A DNA stretch of 64,000 nt, from assembly GCA_954871525.1 (NCBI GenBank), contig OX940861.1, forward strand, positions 10,338,842-10,402,841, read 5' to 3'. The notes beneath the pieces are model-generated. The model made no database searches and had not been told where the DNA came from. It saw nothing but the letters and a program-made list of their open reading frames with translations. This stretch comes from Parietaria judaica. Taxonomy: Eukaryota > Streptophyta > Magnoliopsida > Rosales > Urticaceae. Positions 53,895-64,000 of this stretch are shown piece by piece. The first letter of the stretch is position 1. Every line of letters begins with the position of its first letter. Both the position numbers and the translations under genes were made by a program.

Positions 53895-54450
53895 CCTCTT
53901 TGCTACGAAGGGTTCGAGGGTTTTTCTCTTCTTTTTCTTTTTCTCTGTATCGTTTTGAAATTCGAAGAGGAATGAGAATGCCGGGTCTGTCTGCGAAGCG
54001 ATATTTATATATGCGAGATATACGCAAAGTCGGAGAGGTTGCGCAAGTGGGGTCTGCGAAATATTGTTTGACTTGGCCTTTGAATATTATATAATTAATG
54101 TATATATATATTTTTTCTCACTTGTGTTGTGGAAAAATGAGGCTTCTTTGAAATGTTGTTGGTGCTGTGAGATTTTGACTTTGGCGCGCAAGTCTGCCTT
54201 TCGTACTCGCTGAAGTCACCAACGAAAAGCGCAGAGAGGAAGCTCTTTTGCATGGGGTTTCTGAGTCACGTCCAAGCTCGGGGTTTGGGTTCACGCGGTC
54301 GTGTCTGATCTGTCTGATCTGACCTACGCGTGGCTCTTTAGTGGTCACATGATCTGTAACGCGCCAGCCAGCCAATGAGAGGGGAGATGAAGTGTGTGCG
54401 TGACACGTGTCGTATTTGGGCAGTGATGAGGCAAATTAAGGAGGGACACG
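53895..54450 (-). promoter_or_regulatory. promoter region of the PIP gene
   Basis: In the gene's direction, a TATA box tatataaata is at 54011-54002. Two TTGACT W-box cores (near 54067 and 54174, in the opposite orientation) are possible WRKY sites. A G-box acacgtgt lies at 54403-54410 and a CCAAT at 54372. Motif presence fits a defence-induced gene but proves nothing alone. Confidence 0.45.
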
Positions 54451-55735
54451 GTGTCTAATCACACGTATATGTTGGTTGAACTACAACGTATCTTTGGAAT
54501 AGAGACGGTGGGTTTTCCTTGGGAAAGAGGCAATAGAGGAGGATATATAATGAAAAGTGCAATTTTATCTCTATCTTTTTTAATTTGTGACACTTGGTGC
54601 GTGACATGTACAATAATGTGTGCCCTGTTGAATTGGAGTGACGGTGCACAATGTTCAAACTTTACACACTGCTAAACTAATTTATACTAATTAGTAACTA
54701 AAGTTTTTGGTTAATATTGGAAATTAATTATATTCTTATTAGAGTTTATGACTTGAATGCTTTGATAATTAGTTTCGATGTTTTACGGAGCGATTTTAAT
54801 TTTATTCGAAGAAACGGGTCTGATTTTGAGAGCTATTTAGTGGAAGCTAGTGAGATGTCCTATAATTAATAAACCGGATCTCATATGAACTTCTCGGAGA
54901 AAAAAAAAGTTATAATTTAAACCCGTTACGCATTTTGAGAGTTTTATGCTAATAGGTTCGGTCCCATATATGAATCTTTGGAATATATAATGAATTTTAA
55001 GGATTAATATACACGGTTATTATTTATTTTTTCGCACTATCGTTAAAATTTTATTTAAGAAAATAGTTGAGAAGAGGTAGCTTATAATAAATTACCGAGA
55101 GAAATAGGTAAAAGAAATTTCCATCGTTCTCTCTTCTGCGTGGTTCGATTTAAAACATTAAACAATTTTTGTTATTGATATTATTTTCTTACGTTTAATT
55201 GTATGATGAACCGTCGGCAAATGCTAGGAGTAAATTATGAGACTCCCGCGGAATGAGATGTCTCTGTCCCACTGTCGATTTGGACTTTATGTGAGGTTTT
55301 ACCCTAAAATCTAGCTGTCCTATCAAGGGCTTTTGAAATATTATATTTTCAAAGGAAGAACAAGGAAAGATAAAAGGCAGGAATTGAACATGTTCAACAA
55401 TTTCAGCGTCTCTTTAGGAGGAACATGGGATTGCTTTGCCGTAATTGGATTATGTGCTTGTTCCTTTGTAGCTGCTCGCTTGTCACCTTCTTCCTTTTCA
55501 ATATTTTCAAACCGAGCCAAGGGCATCTTTTCATTCTTGACCCACCTTTTTCACACGTGGGATCATCATATTACTACTAGCTATTTATTATATATTATAA
55601 TTAGTAACTACTTACATTCACAAATTAGGGTTTAGTGGTTGATTTAGCCATAAGATCATAGTATGGTCTACTTGGATACCAACATCTAACGGAATAATAA
55701 GCGTGTAAGTTACATATAATTATATAAACAATAGA
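54451..55735. other. intergenic DNA, one weak coding-like patch
   Basis: Mostly AT-rich. At 55526-55341 on the minus strand a 61-codon frame (ARFENIEKEEGDKRAATKEQ, VPPKETLKLLNMFN) has more even composition than its surroundings and could be an isolated exon fragment, but it matches no family I know. Otherwise nothing is seen. Confidence 0.35.
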
Positions 55736-56290
55736 GTTAAATGGTGGCAAGTATACTTAATTTATTTTCAAATGGGCGGCATAGACCAAATTTTTTTCGG
55801 TGAAGAAATTTACCCAAAGTTCTACTTTGTTGCATTTTGCATTTACTTAACTGTGGCTTGAATTCATTCCGTCCATTTTATCTTAATAGGATTAACCTTA
55901 TTCGCCGGCGAAAGGTTTATGGATGTGTTTGGCGAAAGGTTTATGGATGTGTTGCAGAGGTCAAGTCAAGTAGCGACTACAATATTATATTGATTTGTGA
56001 TTCTGCACTTCCCCGAGCATCGGGACACACCGTTGTCATATGATGTTGGGCTTTTCTTATGTTCTTGTTGGGTTTTTCAATGAGAACTTCTTTCATTTTC
56101 CAATTATATTTTCATTGAAATCTCAAATAGGGTTAATGTCTTTAGAAAGTGGACGAAATGAATTTAAGCCGCAGTGGGTACATGCATGTTGGAATAAAGT
56201 AAAACTTAGATACATATGTCACTGGAAAAAAAAAAAAAAGTCTATGCCACCCTATTTTAAAATAATTTGATTACATTTGTCACCGTTAAC
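55736..56290. mobile_element. foldback element with ~150-bp inverted ends
   Basis: The left arm (gttaaatggtggcaagtata, gggcggcatagac, ggcttgaattcattccgtcc) pairs with the right arm in reverse (gttaacggtgacaaatgtaa, gggtggcatagac, ggcttaaattcatttcgtcc). The centre has a duplicated ggcgaaaggtttatggatgt. It resembles the MULE-type elements elsewhere in the window, but no target duplication was found, so the superfamily is uncertain. Confidence 0.65.
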
Positions 56291-57640
56291 TTAATAAATA
56301 TTGTGTTGCAACATTTTGATCCAATAGTTGGTATCTGTGTAATTATACAAGCTTTTGATGTTTACCTCTTCTTTCGGGGCTTTAGATTATAATCTCCAAA
56401 AACATATCTTTTCACATTAATGACTAATGATTGGGTATATCTGTATTAAAAAAATGTTACGAGCTTTAGTTAGTATTATTAAGAGTATACTATGTATCAT
56501 TTTGTATTTGCCTCGCACTTTTTTTCTTACAACAACTTAAAAATAGAGATAATAAATTAATTCTTTATTGAACTGCTTATGATATTTTCACACGGCACGA
56601 GGGTAGTCAAGAAAGTACACTAATAATGCAGAATTATATAACAAGAAATAAGCATTTGATTTGGTGTATCCGTGAAGCAATTAAGCAAAATAAGATTTAG
56701 AGAAACAAATTTCCACTATTTTATTTATGAAAATAATTCAAGTGATTCGTGTTAAAGATTGCATAAATCTCGATGAATTACCACATAAGGCGTGTTTTCC
56801 TTGGTACTACTAGCAAGTCTGAATTGCAATCTTAATCTTGACCCTCTCTCAATTTTTGAATTGCCATCGCTTCCATATAATATTATATATATACATACCG
56901 ACTTGGTAGGTAAGGTGATGTATGTTCTTATAATTGTTGATCTCCAATATATATCTTCTACAATCGGTTATAAATTTATAATATATCCCATTATGAATAA
57001 ACGTAGCACTTTGTACTAACGATAGTACTGTAAGTTTGGTAGTTATGAATATGATAAGTGATAACCAAGAGAGAGTAACGCATCACTTCAACTTTTTATA
57101 CCATAATATATATATATGAATGATAAAGCTTTATAGTTCAGTATTTATTTTTCATCTTTGTTTGTGGATGCTTATACTTCATTTACAGAAGTATCAGATT
57201 TGTTTCTTATTTTGCGATTTTTAGATATCAAGCTCTTTGAAATTTGGGTTAGTTACGAGAAATTTCGTACTCCATTTTATGATAAAAAAATAATAATAAT
57301 GATAACCCAAACAAAGAACATGTGTGTACACATCTCAATTTAATTACTTTAGTTGTCGTGTGTTGCATCTTTGAATGTGAAGAAGTACTAATAGGCAATA
57401 ACTGATTTAAAAAAAAAAGTATAAGATCCGTATTGAAGAGTCTTAAGGATTTGAATATCAACCGAAGAAGCTGAAATAATGCATTGTGAAATGTGAATCA
57501 TGTGGTCAATAGAAAAATATTTTGTACGAATATAATAGGTACGTTTGTTTTGTGGCTTGTAACTCGTGACTCGTTAGCTTAGTTCGATGTTGAAGTTGAC
57601 ATTAATGAGCAGCAATGTAGGAATAAAATTAGGACCATAC
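56291..57640. other. intergenic AT-rich DNA
   Basis: No gene or complete element recognised in about 1.35 kb. Confidence 0.5.
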
Positions 57641-57648
57641 AAAGACAC

Positions 57649-59299
57649 TAGGGGTGGCAATTCGGGTTTCGTACCGTGTTCGTGCCGGGTCTTAATCGTT
57701 TTTTTATTTATTTTCTGTAGACCCAGACCCGCCCCATTTATTAATCGTGTTAGAAGATGAGACCCAGACCTACCCCATTTAAAGATTGTTCATCGTGTCT
57801 ATACAACCTCCGTAAATGGCGGCAAAAATACTCAAACTTGGCATTTGGGAGTTGACCGAAAAAATTAGTCCATGTGGCGGTTAGCCTTTGCCACGTGGCA
57901 TGCCATGTGGCACTTAGCTGCCATGTGGCATGCCACATAATTATTATTTTTTAAATAATTTTTAGTAAAAAAATTATATTTTATTTTTAATAATTTTTTT
58001 TCATAATAACAAATAATAAATATTTAAATTTAAATATTCATTATTAGTTATAATTATTTATTTTTAATAAAGTGGGTACAACGAAAGAAAAATCACCGTT
58101 CATGGTTCACTTGAACTCCATTTCCGATCCGGTTCACGCATCGAATAAAATTGTTTAATATGTTTAATAATAATAACCAATAAATACATACATATTGTTT
58201 AAAAAGTCAAGACATAATTAAATACACACCACTTATTCAAAAAAAAAAAAAACTAATAGTCATATTTATATTTAACGAAAAATTATTTTTATTTGTTTGC
58301 ATGATATTTTTTTTTGTGTTTGCATTTTATAATAATAATTTTTTAATATGTTTTTTTTATATATTATTCTTTTTTTTAATTGCCATTAAATAATCATATG
58401 ATTTTTATTGGTTAATATTATTAAACATATTAAGCGATTTCGTTCCACCTGTGAACCGGATCGGAGGCGAAGCTTGAGTGAACCGTGAACGGTGATTTTT
58501 TTCTTTATTTATTTCGTTTGACCAACTTTTCTAAAATGAATAATTATATTTAATAATAACCAATAATGAATATTTAAATTTAAATATTCATTATTGGTTA
58601 TTATTGAAAAATAATTTAATTTTTTTAAATTTTTTTAAAATAATTAAAAAATATTTTTAATTATTTAAAATAATAATAAGTATGTGGCATGCCACATGGC
58701 ATCCAAGTGTCATGTGACATGCCACATGGAAGCCAAGTGTCATGTGGCATGCCACGTGACAAAGGCTAGCAACCACATGGACTGATTTTCTCGGTCAACT
58801 CCCAAATGTCGAGTTTGGGTACTTTTGCTGCCATTTACGGAGGTTGTATACACAGCAGAGCATTTGACCAAAAGTTGGGTCTTTTTGCCGCAATTAACCC
58901 TTTAACATATTTATATATTTAAAATGTTAAATTAGTTCAATTTATACTTATTTAACTTAATTTATTTAATTATATTATCCAAGATTTTAAAATTTACTAA
59001 CATTTTTTTTTATGTTCATCAATTGTACGATGTAATAAATAAGTAAAATACATAAATGTCATATATAATAAGTATTAAAATACTTAATAACATATATAAA
59101 ATGCAACTTTTTGCTCTTAATCGTGTCTAACTGGGTCCCATTGTGTTATCGTATTCGTGCCATGTTTACCCGTTGTTTAATCATGTTAATCGTGTTTGAT
59201 ATGGTCGGACCCAGATCCATTTATAGTAGACCCAAACCCGTTTAAATCGTGTCGTAACCTTTTTCGTGTTTCATGTCTGGCCCCAAATTGCCACCTCTA
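57649..59299. mobile_element. hAT-type element with nested foldback MULE
   Basis: The ends taggggtggcaattcggg and, in reverse, tagaggtggcaatttggg are inverted; both inner flanks hold words such as gacccagacccg and cgtgtt. The putative 8-bp duplications aaagacac (57641-57648) and agaggcac (59300-59307) agree at six positions. A second, palindromic element occupies 57795-58900. No hAT transposase frame is present. Confidence 0.7.
57795..58900. mobile_element. ~1.1-kb palindromic (foldback) MULE-type element
   Basis: The two halves are reverse complements over most of their length. The outer arms read acaacctccgtaaatggcgg and then gggagttgacc; next come repeated ccacgtggcatgccatgtgg blocks. Inner arms have gttcacttgaactccatttc on the left and a matching reversed block on the right. 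The right end finishes with ttgccgcaattaaccc, the terminal wording of the 15229 and 25362 elements. The left end lacks the outer ~60 bp and is therefore truncated. Confidence 0.8.
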
Positions 59300-59307
59300 A
59301 GAGGCAC

Positions 59308-61411
59308 CATACATATTCGTGCACGAGCCATTAAAATCGGAGTTTATAAATCAAAACAAGCAAAGCGTTTGTTGAGTTTGTGTACACGGACGCTGACATT
59401 TTTATTCATGGGGCTCAATTATTTTTCAAGTAATATTAATTTCCAAAATACTATTCCACAAATAACACCTATCATGATCTCATCATAGCATGCTAGCCAT
59501 TTTTTTATTTATTACTTTCTTGATTATTTTTCATTTTTAATCAATTTTTTTTTTCTTTCAAAAGTGCATCCCCTGATTTTTTATTATTTTATTTTTTTGT
59601 ATATGATCAATACCAACAGCACCAGTATTATACGACATCGCATCACTTTGTTTCATTCTGAGTAAATGTGTTTAATTGTAAACTAAACAAACTGAAGTAA
59701 CACGTTTTGATATATTTATACATAATGAAGTCTATATAATTATGTACTGGTCCCAACGACCATGGTTCTGGACATTGATGAGTGATGACCACTCCACTCC
59801 GGATCATCGCCGTCTTTCAATGGAGTCAAAGAAATGGTGCTGATTTTTGTAATGACTTATATGTTCCTGTCATTTGGTTTTGTATTTTTTTTTTCTTTCT
59901 GTTGTTGTTATTCGTCGATGAAACGATTGTGATGTTGTGTTGGCTAGCAATAGGCAGTGTAGCATTATATTTACTAGTACACTATTAGAAATTTTAATGT
60001 GTTTCTTCTATTTTAAAAATAAAAAACGTTTGTGTTTTATGAACGGAACTCTATTAACTTACAAATAATCTCGATAAATTATACCAAAATTTTATCTAAG
60101 AATTGAGGTGAATGCTCGTGATGGTACCTCTGTCATTGCTTTTACGGCTATGACTTGTTCATAAAGTGCACATTTTAAAATGATTTTTGTACCGATAAGC
60201 AAAGAGAGATTTTTTTATGCTAATATAGAAAAAAAAAATATCCCAATTTATCATTTTTACGATGTCTTTACTATTTACCATACATAATTCAATATTTTTT
60301 TATGCAGATTATAAAAATTATAAGAGCTTTGGTCAAGTTCACTTGAATTTTTCCACGACAAAATTTTAAGAGACTTGAGTCCACAACGATATGATATGAT
60401 AAATTTGACATATTGAAAGCAATAGTACCTATAAGAGATTAAAAAACATTAGATTAAGAAGATCTAATATCATGTCTTCTAAACCTTGGATTATTAAGTA
60501 GTCACAACATTTGAAGAAGAAAAAAATTATTAATCGATCAAAAAATTATACAAACCAACACACTTAATAAACTAATCGATCAAGTTTAGATTAAATTTAC
60601 CGAACCTTGATGAAAGCCCGAGTCACTTATGGAAAAACTGTCATAAAATTAAAAATTATACAGTGATAATGATATAAAAGCTATATACATCGTTGATGAT
60701 AGATTAATTTTATATAAAAAAAAATTAAAATTGAGGTAAATAGATATTTCAATTCCTTATCATATATTGCATTTCACATTAATAAAAATTTATAATGTAA
60801 AATATAGTACTTACATCTCTTTTACGCGCGGTGTGCTGTGGTGATAAACATTAGTTTTTCAAATTCAGGTAAGATATACATAAAAAATATATAATTTAGA
60901 ATGCGTGTTGTAATCAAAAGAAACTAAGTAGTAGTATGTTAATTCCATTATTGGCTCTACGCCGATATATTCTTTACATATATATATCAAAAAGTACCGA
61001 AAGTTGTTTTCTTTAAACTTCCCAAATATTTATTAATTAAACTGGCGCAAAGTTAAAATTAGAGAATTAAATTCAAATAGACTTGAAATGAAATAATACT
61101 AATAAGAAATGGTTTTTCATTATATTTAATGTATTTAAAGATATTGTATTTCATTATATTAAAAATATATTGAAAAAATATTTTTCCCCTTCTTGAAAAT
61201 TTTGGAAGTAGTTATCCATAAATATAAAAACAATGAAGTAAGTATTCATTAAATAATAGAAGATGAGTCGATTGTATGCACTTATAGTGGATTAGCATCG
61301 CACTTCACGCGGTGACGTAGTATTTTTTTTAATAAATTTTAATAGATGTAGAATAGCTTGAAAGATAAATATCAACATCAAACTCAATGCCCAATATTGT
61401 TATTTAATATG

Positions 61412-61442
<31 letters not shown>

Positions 61443-63930
61443 TCTTGTGACTTTAAAGAAATAAAAGTGTTCCGCACGATGAAGTAAATATTGAAACTTA
61501 AATGCTATCAAGGAATGAATCTGCATCATGATTTTACATAATAATTAAAAAAAGAAAGAAATATCAATTTATATGTATTCTTTTCGGTTGGCAAAATTAT
61601 GGGTTGTAAATATTCATTAGTCGGAAGTCATATTCACATAAAAAATGTTATAGATTCTTAATATTTCTTTGAACATCATAGTAAAAACGAAGATGCTCTA
61701 AATTTTAAATGCACAAAAAAAAAGAACGTGGAAAATTTATGTATTATCATTATTACTTTAAAAAAAAATTGTTTCAATATTATTATATATTCTTCAATGT
61801 TTTACCTCTTCACTAACTAATAAGAATCGCATTTCTAAATCTAGAAAATGTATGCATAATGATTATAAATATAGTCATAGTTGATAATAAGGACATGATA
61901 TATATATACATATATATAATATGATATAATATGAGAGAGACAGAATTTTGACAAAGGAGCATAGAAATAATTATCATTCTGAATGGTAAAATGCAATGGA
62001 TTAACATGTCAAAAGAAAGAAAAACATTCTTTCTTAATTTCTAATTACATTCCCAAGCTATAGTGAGATTCATTGAAGCTGCTTGCAAATTCAACAGAAA
62101 ATTAAGAAAAATCTACAACAAAAAAAACATCAACCAAGCAAAAGTGAAAAACTAAAAAAGAAGCAAGCATGACAACTGAAAATCGCTTAGGATATCGGAT
62201 GTGGATACATAAATCCCTACGCTTCATTTTTCGCAGAAATCACAAAACATTTGTACATAAAAATTATTTATGCCATTTTGATTGATTCTTACAGATTTGA
62301 TAAAAAATAATAATTCTTGAATGAGGTATTCCACTTCAGGGATGAATAGAGTCATAGACACAAAAAGTACTTCTAAAATTAAGTATAAAAGTCCTCAAGT
62401 CTTAATTCTTATTCATATAAAAGAATAAAATAATATACACAAAAACAAAATACATGTTCAAAATTATAATAAAAATGGCACCAATTCAGTGTGAACAAAT
62501 AAAATAAAAAACTAATACCTCCTAGTTTTTATTTGACGAATCCGAAAGTGTCGAGAGGCGGAGACTTCGATGAAGAGAAGAAATATTTGCAGAACATAAA
62601 AAAAAATGTAAATTTCATAGGAAGTTAAAAAAAAAACAATAATTTTTTACTAAAAAACAAAGAACAAAAGAGGATTCAAATCTTATCTTGAGGATGAAGT
62701 ACAATAGTATTTAGTGTATAAAGACAGGGGAAGAACATGAAGAATAACAACAATTATTTTATTTTAATATGAAAATAACAATTGGGATAGCAAGAGTTCA
62801 ATTTATTAAGTTAAGTGGATGGTTACAAAATTCCTCAATCGTTACTTTTGATACAAATAATATGACTTGAAGTGCTATTAATTAAGAATAAACATATGCA
62901 TTATTGAATTAAAAAAATTGTTGCATTTAGCATGGAAAAAGAAAGGACTTGCAATTTTAAGGTCTTGCAATTAAGAATGTGTTAGAATAACGTATTTTTA
63001 ATCAAAAATAATATTTAGTATGAAAAACACAAAAAATAAAAGTTTTAATATAAAATAAATACTAAAAAAATAATATGTCACAAATTATAAACATAACATA
63101 TCACATAAAAATACGAAACAACCTACATATTGATAAGACACAATATTAAACCTAAAAAAAAAAACTAAACAAACTAAAAATGAGGCAACGGTAAATTATT
63201 ATTAAACAACCAAGTGAATAGCAAAATATATTTTAGTATTTAATAAAAGAATATATATATATATATATTTAATTTGCATGCACTTAAGTGGAAATAAATA
63301 CACAATTGAATGAGACATTAAGAGAATGATATTGTGATTAAATAAATATAAAAGTGTGAAAAAATGGGATTCTCTTTTTCTTGTTTGTGGTGGTGCCAAA
63401 TCATGTTGGAAAAACTCTCCTTTTATATATATATAGATTGGCGCTAGTGACCGAAAACAACGAGAAACCATATATAATTATATATTAACTAGTGGACCGG
63501 CACCGCCTAACTTGCTGTGGCGATAAAGTATTACTTAAAAAATTGTAACTAAAAAATTTTAGTATTTTGGTTATATAATGTATATAAAAAAAAAACACAG
63601 AGTTAGAAATTATAATATATCTTTTATCACGTACGAAGATATTTATATATATATATATATAATCTTGAATATCATTAATTCTAAACCCACATTAAGAAAA
63701 GTAAAATTGATTTTGAGCATAATTATGTATGTAAATAGTTTTTTTTATTATTATTTTGAAAAGAATATATATAGAGAGAGAAAGAGAAAATCTACCGAGT
63801 ATGACATGGCAGATTCCTATTTAGTTTTTCTAATGAATTAATTTAGTGAGAAACTAAAAGTTGTAGGCAATTCATAGATATCAAAAAGTCATAAAAAGGT
63901 GATGCTTATATACTATCATATTTTACAATT
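59308..63930. other. AT-rich intergenic DNA, no gene seen
   Basis: About 4.6 kb of AT-rich sequence. Open frames are short and without signal-peptide, domain or motif support. It contains TA microsatellites (61408-61442, 63250-63268, 63645-63661). A small protein gene below detection cannot be excluded. Confidence 0.5.
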
Positions 63931-64000
63931 AGGGGCGGAGGGGCGGAGCCAGGATTTCTACAAGAGATGGCGAAAAAATTTAAACCGGGATTTTTAAAAT
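63931..64000. mobile_element. possible transposon end, cut by window edge
   Basis: aggggcggaggggcggagcc followed by aggatttctacaagag resembles a terminal sequence common to dispersed plant elements. Only about 70 bp are in view, so class and bounds are unknown. Confidence 0.35.

Overview
The window looks like nuclear DNA of a eudicot plant. It is AT-rich, its genes have spliced introns, it is packed with plant transposons (Ty3/gypsy, Ty1/copia, L1-type LINE, MULE, hAT, PIF/Harbinger, SINE), and the host genes belong to plant-specific families. The exact lineage cannot be fixed from the sequence alone.

Layout. 1-2957: 3' end of a Tat-type Ty3/gypsy element (integrase, 3' LTR). 4745-~7470: PIF/Harbinger relic holding about three ~520-bp tandem units, a transposase C-terminus and an inserted LINE tail. 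9597-9833: a small CLE-type signalling-peptide gene. 11806-~15050: a second Harbinger relic, split by a Pack-MULE (11970-14069) that carries exon 1 of a SINAT-type E3 ligase. 15908-36378: a cluster of CYP81-like cytochrome P450 genes on the + strand. It contains pseudogene 1 (15908-19920), intact gene A (22271-24030), a truncated pseudogene (~24443-24957) and gene B (27024-36378). Gene B has an intact reading frame although its first intron holds a 4.7-kb LINE. 36709-38294: a second gene-capturing MULE-like element with fructokinase and RPAP2-like pieces. 39522-39935: a WPP-domain (MAF1-like) gene. ~40790-41309 (-): a decayed crooked-neck (CRNKL1/CLF1) pseudogene. ~43570-44310: an LTR-like remnant with a hairpin-forming tandem array. 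44576-52528: a complete but dead Ty1/copia element whose RT region is split by a 2.76-kb solo LTR. 53616-53894 (-): a prePIP-type gene for a PAMP-induced secreted peptide. 54.4-64 kb: AT-rich DNA with nested MULE foldback and hAT elements and no convincing gene.

Five genes look alive: the CLE peptide, P450 A, P450 B, the WPP protein and the PIP peptide. The two P450s are tandem duplicates that share an almost identical 227-bp tract at the end of exon 2 while flanking exon sequence has diverged, which suggests gene conversion. CYP81 enzymes hydroxylate or ring-close specialised metabolites in many plants; no substrate can be inferred here.

The strongest unusual signals are the two gene-capturing MULE-like elements, one with an exon-intron-exon segment of fructokinase joined to an RPAP2-like piece. 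Next are the CLE peptide lacking the usual Gly6 and Pro7, the P450 gene tolerating a sense-strand LINE in an intron, and a family of long-TIR MULE elements with 8-9 bp target duplications, two of them carrying tRNA-like internal modules.
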